64,000 bases of DNA, taken from positions 248,001-312,000 of the forward strand of contig JAJUBI010000001.1 of assembly GCA_022419385.1 (NCBI GenBank), in the 5' to 3' direction. Every line of letters starts with the position of its first letter. Positions within the stretch are counted from its first letter, which is position 1. The translations under genes were made by a program, and so were the position numbers. Of this stretch, positions 32,765 through 44,494 are shown in pieces. This DNA is from Paraconiothyrium sp. Pb-2020 (lineage: Eukaryota > Ascomycota > Dothideomycetes > Pleosporales > Didymosphaeriaceae). The notes beneath the pieces are model-generated. The model did no database searches. It had not been told where the DNA came from and saw nothing but the letters and a program-made list of their open reading frames with translations.

Positions 32765-35036
32765 CTAAGCAAGGCGGATATCTTTCGTCTCAGGCTCTGC
32801 CGCTTCCCAAGGTACCTTGTGGATGTATGCCAGAGCTACACGATAAGCTACGCCTTCATCCCATCTCACTATCATTACGGTGAAGATACTCCATAGATCT
32901 CTTGGATGAGTATGACTGAAGAAATTGATATAGCCATGATCGTCATGGTGGGCGAAGCTGTGGACAAGCGCCTTCGGAGCAGAAAGAAGGACAAAGTCTA
33001 ACGAGTCTCGACCATGCTGGGAGCAATGCCAGGGACAGTCCCTACACATTGTCCGCGCGGGTCATATAACATACACAGTCGCTGCTGATACGAATGCCGG
33101 CGTACGTATTTGAAAGAAAATTTTGTACTGGGTACGACTTTCGACGAGAAGTCGAGGGTGTAAAGGTCGTTCCGACTGGCGATGGGCAATGCTGAGGAAC
33201 ATGACACAGTAGAGGGCTCTATTAATTCATCAGCAAAATCTTATTCATCCTTGACATTCGACCATACCTATGCGAAAAGGGGAGTGGAAGACGATTAGGT
33301 CTGACGGGACCCATGGGTCGTAGCGAACACCACCTGTCCATGCTGCCCAGGACCACGTGGGGAACCGCTTATTCTGTGGATCTGCGTTTGCAACCCTTAA
33401 TTGAAGTCGTGCCGATTTGTTCCCACAAAAGGGCGTGATCCAGCGACTGTTCGGGAAGTCCACTAACCATGGTCCAGTTACAGAGCTTCTCCATGACAGC
33501 ACTGATCCCAGCAAAGGCGTCAAGTACATCCATTGGGAAGGTGAGCTGTTTGCGAGAGTACTCCTCAACGATCTTGTTATAACGTTCCATCTGCATTTCT
33601 TTCTCCTTTGCCTGCAGGCTCGCAAGTTCAGCGAGGGTTTTCTTGACCAGATTCCCGCCTTGTGATTGATAGTAAAAACCGAATATATCGTCTTCCCAAG
33701 TATCTTGCGAGTCATCAAACCGATCTTCAGACCATGTCCGGCATTGGCACTCAAAATAAACTTGTTGACTTGTGAAGTAGAGACAACGTCTTGATAGGAG
33801 TCTCTCTTGGAACGTCCATGCTCGTGTGTTGTACACTGATGAGCTCATCGTATCTTTGAGCGAACACCGTTCACTTAAATACAGGCCTGCATCCTTGAGC
33901 TTTACGACATTGCCGGATACCGGGCTGTTTTGGTGTACTCTGTGTAGTCCGACACCGGCGTTGTGGCCATGAGCAGCAACAATCGTTACCGCAGCTTGGT
34001 CGTATATTGAGGCCATCTCTCGGAGCATATGATGTTTCACAATTTCATCGTCTTGCACGATACATAAGGAGTCAACCCAAAGAAGCTCCTCGTCTAGTTG
34101 ATACACCACCTGCATTGCGTCCCTTATGGCTTGAAGAAGCCTATGTTCCAGTCGTTGCAAAGAGCCCTGCCGATACAGAGTCGTTTTATTCGCTTTGGTC
34201 AGTTGCAATTGAGGATAACTTCCCCAGACATAGCTCAACGCAAAATATTGAGAAGTGGATGGACGATGAACCAACTGCTGATTTTTTACATCAATATATG
34301 TTCGGAGGCCGGAACGAACGGCGTTCAGATCGAAAAGCTGTTGGTCACAACTTCCTGTGTGCGAACTTTCGCAGTGCTGTAGCCAAGACTTGATGAGCAA
34401 CCAATCCACTTGATGGAGAGACAAGATCCGTAATTTCTTCGCCGACTCTGCATTGCCAACAGAGCTATACATTAGGATTCAGCCATAAACGTAAGCTACC
34501 AAAAAAAGAACAAAAGAAGCATACCTGTCAAAATAATCTCTCATCCTGCGAGAAATTCTACTACTTCGTTCATCAGGATCGAGAAGTACTAGAACTGATC
34601 GCGCTGATAACTGCATTGTTGACTGGACTAGAGGACTCAGATTGACCTCCAAACGCTGTGCGTTTTGTGTGGAATATAGGCTTCCCTGCGCACACTTTAC
34701 CTGTAACATCAGAAGACAAAGAGAGCAACCATGTCTTGGGAGTCTCTCTAGAAAGTCGTAGATATTATCGTGATAATTTACGAGATTTGCGCCAATCGTA
34801 TCGAGCGAGCCCTTCAGAAATCTGCTTGTGCATTCGCGGCATCGATGACGGGAAGATCGAATAGGGAAGTCGAGACCAGGGCGCAGGTCATGGGCATATG
34901 CTTGGCGAACCGTTGCTTCTGCTACATTCTCCAGTAACAACACTGTAATGGAGCATTTCAGACAGTCTTGACTACCAAAATTTCGATGAAGCCGCAGGAT
35001 TTTCTCGTGTATTGGGAGGACGTCCATCTGGAGCAT
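32765..35036 (-). pseudogene. HET-domain gene broken by frameshifts
   Basis: Exon 1 is 34525-35036 and carries a Cys-rich N-terminus (CLKC, CRECTSRF, CSLCLL). The intron is 34465-34524. Exon 2 has the full HET core: YFALSYVWG, LWVDSLCIVQDD, MASIYDQAAVTIVAAHG and NTRAWTFQERLLSRRCLYF. A second intron, 33207-33270 approximately (GTATGG to CCTCAG), precedes the C-terminal module MLYDPRGQCVGTVPGI and VMIVRWDEGVAYRVALAYIH, ending TKDIRLA at 32765. Two one-base surpluses break it, near 33370 (before KRFPTWSWAAW) and near 33010. Neither is in a long homopolymer. HET proteins trigger cell death on fusion of unlike strains, and loss-of-function alleles are common, so real inactivation is plausible. Confidence 0.75.
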
Positions 35037-35980
35037 TTATGTTCCTCATTCATTTAGAAAGGATCTGCCCGCTGTAAGCGAAGATGAATAGCTTCAAGGG
35101 GTGAGTCCGCTGTACGGGATTAACTGTCACTGGAATAAGCTCAAGGCCTTCGCAGTTTACACGTCGCTGGACAATCCGTACCCTATCCTTGGGAAACTGT
35201 GAGAAAAAAGCGTCTTCGTTCGCTTCAACCACTCGATCAGTCGTGCAGGTGATAACTGAAGTAAACGGGCCCTTTTAAACTGACATGATACAGGGGTTGA
35301 ACGAAGTTACACAGGGCTGTGCGACAACACAGCCCCAGAGAAGAGCTGAGCAAGCAGAACCAGACTGTACTACCAATTACGCGGGACTCTCACAAGGTAA
35401 GAAGGCTTGGAAAGAGCGCGTGGAATATTGTGATTTCGAACATCGAGTTGAGAGCAAATTGGCTTGATGATTTAGCCTATATAGTGACGCAGATAGGAAA
35501 AGAGAACGTCGAATTTGTAGACAGACGTCTTGTTTCGTATAGCAGGCTGGCGGCAGGGGATATGTAAGAGCAATGTCCGAGGAGCAAAGAAAGTTATGTT
35601 CTGAGGAGATGTGACGATGTTTAGAGTCATTCGAAGGCACACATGAATATCAAGAAGTGACGACTGACGACCTCGGAAGGCGCACACGTGTAGGATCGAT
35701 TTTAGAAACAGCATCCTCCACCTTCCCGCTGACACGACCTTAACAACATGATCACTTCACCCATCAAGCGATGGCAGCCCTTTCCGTCCCATTTCGACTC
35801 GGCTTCCGCTTAATGTGTCTTAACTATCCTGTCATGGCGATTACGCTCTTCCCTGCACGAACTGGTGGCACCCCACGACGAAGCGGGGCAGCGGGGTAGC
35901 TATGGCGTGCTCGACGCGTGACTACGCGCTTCACTGTGCGAAACCGGACACCCACCACGGCTTCTTTGTAGACGACTCTT

Positions 35981-35986
35981 TATAAA
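35981..35986 (+). promoter_or_regulatory. TATA box for cysD
   Basis: A TATAAA lies 40 bp before an upstream ATG (36021) and 327 bp before the cysD ATG, which implies a leader of about 300 nt. Confidence 0.45.
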
Positions 35987-36020
35987 CGGACGGAAGCAAT
36001 CAGCAGTCAGCTCTTGCTCA

Positions 36021-36305
36021 ATGGCATCGACAATCGCCGATACCGTTGCCGTGGGTGGTGTCCAGGCGTACATAAACACGTAAGAAACACCCCCGCGGCC
36101 AGCTCGTCAACGAACAATACGGGACAAGCAGAGGCCTGGTTCGCGGATCGGTAGATGACGTGATTGAAAAGGCTTCTTGTGCAATATATCTGGCGCTATT
36201 CATTGGGGTCGTGTAGTAGCGTCGAGTATAGTAGTACGACGGGTCCCAGGGTCTACTGACAGCATTGCACTCTATCTTCCACTTTTTTCGTACCACACCC
36301 CGTAA
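36021..36305 (+). promoter_or_regulatory. Upstream ORF in the cysD leader
   Basis: ATG 36021 opens MASTIADTVAVGGVQAYINT. If a GTAAGA..CTGACAG intron (36080-36262) is spliced, the frame continues as IALYLPLF to TAA at 36303, two bases before the cysD ATG. Unspliced, it stops after 20 codons. Either way a short peptide would be translated before cysD, which could set its translation rate. Confidence 0.4.
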
Positions 36306-36307
36306 CA

Positions 36308-38019
36308 ATGGCAGAGGAACTCTCCAAGAACTTCGAGACGCTGCAATTGCATGCTGGTAGGGTCCGCGAAGATTGAGGAGAGAGGGAAGACTAACTTGTG
36401 TGGTGTAGGACAGTCGCCAGACCCCACTACTAAGTCGCGCGCTGTACCTATCTATGCGACCACCGTACGTTGGGATTGTCAAAGGAATATGAGATGAGAG
36501 CTTGGGCTAAACGAGGCAGTCATTTACTTTCGATGACTCGGCCCACGGCGCGAGGCTGTTTGGCCTCAAGGAGTTTGGTAACATCTACAGCCGTATCATG
36601 AACGTGAGTCTCCTGCTTCGACAAAAGAACGACCCTAGCAATTCGAACAATGACTACAGGCCTCCCTCTGACTATCATTAGCCCACAGTCGATGTTTTCG
36701 AGAAGAGAATCGCTGCGCTCGAGGGTGGTGTAGCAGCTCTGGGAACAGCCTCAGGGCAGGCTGCCCAATTCATGACCATCCTTACTCTCGCTCACGCAGG
36801 AGACAACATCATCTCTACCTCCAACCTGTGAGCTCAAGATTCCCCCAATCACGGCCACATATTAACAGTTACTCCAAGTTACGGCGGCACCTACAACCAG
36901 CTCAAAGTCGCCCTCCCCCGCCTCGGCATCAAAACCAAATTCGTCAACGGCGACTCCCCCGAAGACTTCAAAGCCGCTATCGATGACAACACCAAAGCCA
37001 TCTACCTCGAATCTATCGGCAACCCAAAGTACAACATCCCCGACTTCGAGAAGATCGCCGCCATCGCCCACGAAGCCGGCATCCCCGTCGTCGTAGACAA
37101 CACCTTCGGCGCAGGCGGCTACTTCGTTCGCCCCATCGACCACGGCGCCGACATCGTCGTGCACAGCGCTACAAAATGGATCGGCGGCCACGGCACCACC
37201 ATCGGCGGCGTGATCGTTGACAGCGGCAAGTTCGACTGGGGGAAGCACGCGAAGCGGTTTCCGCAGATGAATGATCCGTCCGAGGGATACCACGGGCTGA
37301 AATTCTACGACACGTTTGGACCCATAACGTTCATTATTCGGGCGCGCGTCGAGACACTTCGTGATTACGGCGCGAGTTTGAACCCGTTTGCTGCACAGCA
37401 GCTTATCCTCGGTCTCGAGACACTCTCCCTCCGCGCCGAACGCCACGCGTACAACGCGCTTAAGCTGGCGCGCTGGCTCGAGAGCAATCCCAATGTCTCC
37501 TGGGTGTCGTACCCCGGACTAGAATCCCACCCGTCGCACGCAACAGCCAAGAAATACCTAAAGAGGGGCTTCGGCGGCGTGTTATCCTTCGGCGTGAAGG
37601 GCGGCGGAAAAGCAGGGAGCCAGGTCGTGGATAATTTCAAGCTGATTAGTAACCTGGCGAATGTGGGCGATAGCAAGACGTTAGCTATCCATCCGTGGAC
37701 GACGACGCACGAGCAGTTGAGCGATGAGGAGAAGGAGTCGAGCGGTGTTACGGAGGTAAGTTTCTCCCCAGGCTGAACTTTTGCATCACATCACTCCATG
37801 CGTTCTGGCGTGTAAGGTGGAAGAGAAGTAGCTGACCTCCATCCTCTCTAGGACCTCATCCGCATCTCCGTCGGCACAGAGCACATCGACGACATCATCG
37901 CCGACTTCGAGCAGTCGTTTGCCGCGTCGGCGACTAAGCCCGAGGAGAAGGGCGACGCGGCGAACGCTGGCAACACGGGGTCTACAGAGCCTCAAGGTTC
38001 GCTGTCGGGCGCGACGTAA
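36308..38019 (+). CDS. cysD: O-acetylhomoserine sulfhydrylase
   Basis: This PLP enzyme joins sulfide to O-acetylhomoserine to make homocysteine, in the cytosolic sulfur-assimilation/methionine pathway. Six exons are read: 36308-36356, 36409-36464, 36520-36603, 36682-36827, 36879-37755 and 37852-38019. All have GT-AG introns and consistent phase and encode 459 residues, close to the family's 430-450. Recognisable blocks are FETLQLHAGQ at the N-terminus, PIYATTSFTFDDSAHGARLF, YSRIMNPTVDVFEKR, SGQAAQFMTI, the PLP-lysine block HSATKWIGGHGTT, and SNLANVGDSKTLAIHPWTTTH. The C-terminus has a short Gly/Ser/Thr-rich extension beyond the usual end. The yeast counterpart is MET17. The gene is intact. 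Confidence 0.95.
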
Positions 38020-38493
38020 GTGCGGAGGAGATTCTGGCACTAGAGGTAGAGGTGTAAAGGGCTGAGTAGGATATGAGATACCACGTAGGATATGCAGACG
38101 ATAAATGTATGAGCGATGATGTGACGTGCATGTTAAGGGTTTATAGGAACGGTGTGCGGGCATCTGATGGTTATGTGTGAACATCAGTATGGTAGTCGTG
38201 ACGTGCCATTCTGAGTGCGTTTAGGTGACTTTGTTGACGCATGATGGTATAGCGAGCAGACGAGTGTGCGCGCGTACCATACGTCGAGTTAACCCAGGCC
38301 GTGAGGACATTGAACAAAACAGCAGTCGCAAAAGTATGCGTCGTGTAGCTCGGTATAATCTACACGCGACATGTGTCTTAGTACAAAAGAAATAGATTGC
38401 TTCATGCGTAAATCGAGGGTATCATCTCGCCACAACTCCAGAACTCCAATCCCCCAAGCCCATGTCCAAGTCCCGATCCAAATCCTATATAAA
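38020..38493. other. 3' region of cysD and of the next gene
   Basis: Between two converging genes. No further feature is seen. Confidence 0.5.
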
Positions 38494-39851
38494 TCAAATT
38501 TCCCTTACCCTTGGCACACTCGACTTGCCCTCTACACTTCCTCTCCCTCCGCCAACCATATACGTCCCCGTCTGGTCAAACCACCGACTGCTACTATGCC
38601 AACTCGGCAGCCCCTCTGGATCCTCATCTTCGTTCTTGCACCCCCTCCTACACCCGCCGCCCTGCCGCCAGCTCGTGCCCGCCCACTTCATACAGCGCGC
38701 GTACTCGGCGCACCTCCCTGTCCTCTTCCTCTTCGCCAGACTGTGGTCGTTGAGGACCTGTCGGGGAAGCGTGCGGCGCAGCGTGATAGCGGATTTAGCG
38801 ACGAAGTCTGTGACGGGGACGGGGAGGTGTGTCATTGCAGAAGCAGTGGTATCGAGGGACTCAAGGTGGAAGAGGATTTCTGATTCTTCGTGAAGCCAGG
38901 GGCGAGACGGGCCCAAATTGGAGGGTTTCCGGCGGAGCAGTTTACGTGTCCCGGTCGCAGATTCAGGACGCGCTGGTTCTGATGATGAGGGTGTGATGGC
39001 ACGGATGATAGCTTCGTCGAGATCCTCGAATGAAGAGAAGTTGTTGAGATCCCACTCTATGACTTCCTTTTCGCAGCCGAGCATGCCGGCGTAGACGAGG
39101 TCTTTGAGTTCCAGGAGCAGCTCGAAGATCATGCGCTGGGGTATGGGGCGCTGCTGGAAGAGGGTTTCGATGTCGGGGAGGTACTTGCGGATGATCTCGC
39201 CGCCGCTGTAGAGGTTCTTGCCGGTCGCGAAGGGCTCGTTGTCGGCCATTTGGATCTCGACGCGGGACATCTGGCGGGAGAGGCCGGCCGCAAGATGGCG
39301 GACCTGGATAAGTGGGTTCTGAGTGAGGGAGGATTGGAGGGCTGGTGGGAGGTCTAGGTGAACGTCAGTATGTGGTCTCTTGGTGACAGTGAGCATAGAA
39401 GGGGTTGCGAGACATCCGTGTACGTTGTAACTCCGAAGAAAACAACCTTCGGATCGTGGACTAAGTGTACCCACGCTCTACCAGCACAAGAGCTTCACAT
39501 ACCCGCAAAGGAGACCTCTCCAGCCAGAACAACTAACGCGTCCGCCAATTCCTTCTCCTTCTCCCGCAGTTCCTTCTTTTGCGCCTGCATGCTCCTCCAT
39601 GGAACCACAAAGCCGATACTCCGCCCATCTACCGCACTTCTCCCATCCACAACCGTGTTCTTCCTCCCGGTCTCATCGGTGGTAGTCTCCACCACTCCCA
39701 CTTTCCCATGCCTTGGATCCCTCGCGTTCCGCACATCGTCCGGATGTACATGGAAGGACAGCAGTAGATCGTTCTGGTCGCGGGTGTTGCGCAAGTTGCG
39801 CCAGACGTTGAGGACGGCGTTTGTCGAAAACAGATGCTGGTACGGCGACAT
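38494..39851 (-). CDS. Unrecognised conserved-looking protein
   Basis: Exon 1 is 39503-39851, the intron 39354-39502 (GTATGT to CACCTAG, 149 bp), and exon 2 38494-39353, giving 402 residues. The start is the ATG reading MSPYQHLFSTNAVLNVWRNL. The N-terminal third has a charged helix, RSMQAQKKELREKEKELADAL, likely coiled coil. The middle is rich in acidic and hydrophobic helices, for example QRMIFELLLELKDLVYAGM. The C-terminus is Arg/Lys-rich and low in structure. There is no signal peptide or membrane segment, and I do not recognise the family. A further small intron near the C-terminus cannot be excluded. Confidence 0.6.
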
Positions 39852-40637
39852 GGTGGGCTTGCGATCGCTACGCTACATCACATAGCTGTGGGCAGTTATA
39901 AAGAGCGCCGCATGCAGGACTCAGCGTGAGACGCAAGGTGTGGTGGGGTGGCAGGCTGATTAGCGATCGGACGGAGATCGATTTCAGGCTCAGACCCTTG
40001 TTGTTGTTTTTCTGGAAGGGGGAAAGCGCGGGAATGCGCACACGTGGGGGCTTGCAGATGGTTGCCCCGCTGGGGCGGTGCATGGCTTTTCGAAAGTCGG
40101 TCTGAAGGTGTTGCTGCGTGATAGACGTGTTCTGCTGTGAAGAATCTGGAGGTAGTTTGAGTGGAGACTACTTGCCAGTCTTCATGTCCTGCTGTTGTTG
40201 CAGGTGGTTTTAAGACGTGGCTACACAACGAACTCGCTCCGACAGGGCACCGAAAGATCAGGCGACCACTTCAGATAGTAAGTCAATCCGTAACATTGAG
40301 TTGCGACGGTTTACTCTATGACTTTGTCGTCTTGAGACTGACCTGGTCGAGAACCTTTTCGAACGCGCCCAGAGCTGAGACATCCATGTCTTACAGATCC
40401 CCGAGTCTTGGCAGCTTGTGCGGACCTCAAACGGTACGCATCAGCACTGCCGCGATGTCAGGAACCACCCCACAACGCCTACTTGCCTCATCCGCCCTAT
40501 AACCAAACTCTTTCGTAACGCTCTGAACGACTCATGACACCCATTTCCCCGCTGATACGATAGTAACCCCAGCGCAGCGGCGCTGAAGCGTCCTGGCGTC
40601 GCAACCACTACCGTTTCGCAACTTCACAAACCTACAC
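39852..40637. other. Divergent promoter region, no gene seen
   Basis: Lies between the starts of the minus-strand gene (39851) and mid1 (40638). No TATA element close to either start stands out. Confidence 0.45.
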
Positions 40638-42654
40638 ATGCAGCTACCCAAGCTCTCGCCTCTGCAGTCGAGGCTGTTAGCTTTCGCGATCACAACATGT
40701 CTCGTTGTTGTGATTTGGGTATGCTTTCAGCCAAATTATTTCGCATACGCTGCCGAGATACCCGTTCCTCCTGAAGTTGTTCAGCACAGCGAATTCGAAG
40801 CGTCAATACCGCCTGCGCCACCAGACGACCCTCCTGTAGAAATAAGAGATGGTATAGAAGAGGAGGAAAACGGCGATGCGCTCTATGCGCCCACCTTTGC
40901 GTACTTTGACAGAAGCTTGGTGGGGCGGCAAGAAGACGATAAACCGCTGGAATTGAATAATAATCGAATGATGGATATTGATATCGCACCGAACGCGACG
41001 AAGCGTTTTATATTCAAGAAAAATCAACTGAGTCAGAGGTCAGTGCCGGAAGATGTTCCGGTTGCGCGGGGATTGGAGGATACCGTAAATGGAACTTTAG
41101 ACGCAGAAGGCCGTTCGGGGGAGAATACTTTGGTGAAGAGACAGGCTCAGAGTCGGATCTGGATATCCGCAAACACTTGTCGGCAGCCTGTCCCGACCGT
41201 CAAGAATGTCACCGAGTCTGTGCCTCAACTTACGCTAAAGATCTGGACAACCACGAGCAGTTCCGCAGCACGCCCCAGCGCCAGCAATGAGGCAGTAGGC
41301 GACGCTACCTTCAGCAGCGGTCATGCCAATTATACATTTTCGACTGACGAAGATGTGTATATGGAGGTTACAGCCCCGGCTCTAACCAAAAGATGGGATG
41401 GAAGCTGGAATTTCGAGATTGCTGCATCTGTCGATGATGGTTACTACCACAACTACGACAACAGTACCAATTTCATTTACATGGTTGACACTGACAGCGA
41501 TTCCACTCTGTTCATCACGCATAACATGACAGACTTCAACGACACTGAACAAGTTGCAAAATGGATTGAGGCACATAAGGGCGACAATCTGCCATTCGAC
41601 ATCTATGCATTTCCAGACGACGCTTGGAGCCCTATGATGGGAGTGGAGCGCTCATACTGTGGCTTAAAGGAACAGTTCGAAACATCCAACAACCTGTCCG
41701 TTTTGTCCTCTATCACCACCCAGTTTGGGCAGGGTTTACCCAAGGGCATGTTCAACGTCCAAGGACTGAAGACGTCAATGAACTACACCGGCTTCTTAGC
41801 CCTTAACGGAACCTCGAACATGACCATCGATGGCACCAAGGCCCAAGGCGGCGGCCTCGTCTTCAAATCCTTCCAATGGCAGACAAAAGCCGGTATGTCT
41901 CCCTTCCCCTTTCCACCTAAATGCCCAACTGACAACCTCAGACGACACCTGCCAAGTAATCTTCGGCCTCGAGGAATGCTCCACCGTCGCCTACGCCGTC
42001 CCCTCCTCCCCGCAATGGAAAAACAACGACACCGGCCTCATCGCCTTCTACGACGACCTCGCCAAAAAATACATGCAAAACTTCCGCCGCTCCCTCGCAC
42101 AAGTAGCCTGCGACACCGCCGGCACCGCACAGTACTCCCTCGCGCGCACCTGCACAGACTGCGAAACAGACTACAAAGCCTGGCTCTGCTCCGTCCTCAT
42201 TCCCCGCTGCGAAGATTGGACCGCAAACGACACATGGCTGCATCCGCGCAACATCAACACGCCCTTCGCGGACGGCACGCTGCCCTCGTCGGATAACCTC
42301 TCCATGCAGTTTAACGCCACGGTCCGCAATAGGTTTGCGTACAACCAGTCGCGTAACAACGAGATTGACAAGGTTATCAAGCCTGGTCCGTATAAGGAGC
42401 TTCTCCCCTGCGAGGATCTATGCTTTGATATCGTGAGGAGTTGTCCCGCGCAGCTGGGCTTCGCGTGTCCGGATCCGCCCATGCGGGAGCTGAGCTATGG
42501 GCGGAGGGACGAGAAGGGGATTGATTTGAAGTGTAACTTTCCAGGGGCGGTCGTGGATTTGACTGTGGATAGGGGTGCGGCGGGGATGCTTAACTACAGG
42601 GTAAGCATGGTCGTGCTGATAGCTGTATTGGCGGCGGCTTGGAGTTGGGTATAA
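40638..42654 (+). CDS. mid1: Mid1-type calcium channel subunit
   Basis: Mid1 is the regulatory, stretch-responsive partner of the Cch1 plasma-membrane calcium channel. Exon 1 is 40638-41892, the intron 41893-41941, and exon 2 41942-42654, for 655 residues. The N-terminus has a signal-anchor (LLAFAITTCLVVVIWVCF). The lumenal part carries many N-x-S/T sites. The cysteine-rich C-terminal half has the family signature, including DDTCQVIFGLEECSTVAYAV, CTDCETDYKAWLCSVLIPRC, the block around PRNINTPFADG, and LLPCEDLCFDIVRSCPAQLGFACP. It ends in a hydrophobic tail (MVVLIAVLAAAWSWV) consistent with GPI anchoring or a membrane helix. Length fits fungal orthologues. No defects are seen. Confidence 0.92.
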
Positions 42655-43210
42655 TGGATCCGAAGAGGCGGTGTGTACAGAGCGGGGAAATGGCGTCGAA
42701 GCGGTTGTATACCTCGAAAGCATTTTTAGGCGTTTTGATTTGGCGATCTGGTAGCATGAGATATGTATATACCCGAATAACGTTGGGCATAGACGCCGAA
42801 AGCATCATTGTTGCATACAACTTTTGGGCTGAGAATATCATAACATGTACTCTACGCAGGAGGTTTCTCATATGAACCTAAACTTGTTGATTAATCAACA
42901 CCTATCGAGCTAATTGTATGCTCTCTATGAGCAACATTCCGAGATGCAAATCCCATGCCAGCTACCGTTCAATTGTGAAAATCAATCCTTCACATCAGCA
43001 CCGTGATGTGGTATTTCCATAACTCCGTCGCTGAATATGCTGATGGTCCCACCTCCGAGATTTTTTGCGTGAACCGGTAAGTGGACATGCCAGACCTAGG
43101 ATATGCCGAAGCATACAGCCGTGTACCTATCCACCGCATGAAGTATCCAACCTCAAACTCCAAATTCTCCATGGTTTCCAGTGCTCGAACATACTTGCAA
43201 TATCCAGTGC
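42655..43210. other. Convergent 3' region
   Basis: Between the ends of mid1 and spt4. AT-rich, with no feature beyond likely 3' UTRs. Confidence 0.5.
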
Positions 43211-44187
43211 TCAAGCATCCGTAGGCAGCGCCTCATTGACTGAGCCGTCGCGCGGGATGTAGTGCACACCGTTCTCCTCCGCCGCGGCAATGAATTCTTC
43301 TGGCAGGATACCCTCCACTTGGACAGCATAGACGCCCGGAACGTAGCCCTCTAGTCGCTGCCATCGCGCGACCCAGCTCTTGCTAGTGTCGCTGACGGTG
43401 ATGAGGCCCTCGAAGACCTGGCTCGTGCAGTCCGCAATACCATCCGAGTTGCCGCGGAGCTGGAGGAAGCCGTCGCAATTAGGGCAGCCATAGGTCCTGA
43501 ACTGTTGCTCCGTCTTGACGATGGAGCACACCATGCAAGCGCGCATGTTGCGGTGCTGGTTGGTAGGGATGAAATTATTTGCGTTCGCCATGTCGTAGGT
43601 TGCCGCGGGCTGCTCGTTGGGCTGTACGGAGGGCACGTCAGAGGGTGCGTTGGAGAAATCGCCGTGCGAAGTAAGAGTAGGCTGTTCGACGCGGGAATGT
43701 CTCCTAGGGACCGGGTCTGGACGAGCTCGCTCTGCTGAGGGAGAGATACTCCTACTCTTGCTCTCCAAAGCTTGCGCTTGCCTGTGTTCTACCGGGATGC
43801 TATCGAGACGGTCGGAAAGAGGAAGCGCGGTACGAAGCTCAAATGAGGGCACGGATACAATTTGGTCTTGGTCTTGAACGTTTGTATCGTCGTTGTCGAA
43901 CAGATGCGCAAGAGCTTCGCGGTGGGCGACGCTTTGTTCGGGACTCTGAGAGTCTTGGCGGCGTGCAGCCAGTGGCGCCTCGCTAGGGAGCTTTTGCGAT
44001 TGCTTCGGCTTGGAATCTGATGGCAAGTCAACAAATTCTTGCCTCTACCGTCAAAGTCATATTACTTACGGTTCTCTTTCTCATGCTCGGGGGAGCTCGG
44101 GGGAGAGACTTCATCTCCCTTGGAGTCGACCCAGGCGTCCCTGTACTTGTCCTTCTTGACCACAACGGCGCGGCCCCGGTTCACCAT
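43211..44187 (-). CDS. spt4: Spt4 elongation factor with long N-terminal extension
   Basis: Spt4 pairs with Spt5 (DSIF) on RNA polymerase II. The Spt4 domain is the last 115 residues or so. It has a zinc finger CMVC..CPNC, then DCTSQVFEGLITVSDT, SWVARWQRLEGYVPGVYAVQV and the tail VHYIPRDGSVNE. The reading frame extends in phase far upstream: exon 1 44070-44187 (MVNRGRAVVVKKDKYRDAW), intron 44017-44069, exon 2 43211-44016, for 307 residues. That is more than twice the usual length of about 120. The extension is polar and looks disordered. Alternatively, translation starts internally at MANANNFIPTNQHRNMRACM, which would give a normal-sized Spt4. The domain is certain; the start is not. Confidence 0.85.
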
Positions 44188-44494
44188 GTTGGTAGAGTTC
44201 CGCTTTGCCTGTTCGGGGATGGGTGCAGATCGCTGACTGGCCGAGATGCACGGTTGGACCTGCGGGTGGCGGGATGAGGCGAGGCGTTATGATGGAACGT
44301 GGGGACAGGTCGAGAGTTTTTATGAAGTGCGCGTGTTGTTGTTCTCCGTCAACTGCCTCCCCGAGCGCCTTCCGCCAGCTGTTTACTCTCAGCGCCCCGA
44401 CCGCTCTTTCCACGTTTCGTCCCGTCTGCGCCTTCCCGCTTTGCTTTCGGCGCGCCGACAGCTCAAATTCACCCCGCCTTCCCGCGTCGCCGCC
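44188..44494. promoter_or_regulatory. Shared promoter of spt4 and ppt1
   Basis: A 307-bp intergenic space separates two divergent ATGs. It is moderately GC-rich with pyrimidine tracts before the ppt1 ATG and no obvious TATA box, as is common for housekeeping genes. Confidence 0.6.

Larger units (their letters stand above)
35037..36307. other. Upstream region of cysD
   Basis: No gene is supported. A 60-codon minus frame (35050-35232, MVEANEDAFF...) just upstream of the HET gene is open but unrecognised. A small hairpin (GGGCTGTG / CACAGCCC) lies near 35314-35335. The right end is the cysD promoter and leader. Confidence 0.45.
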
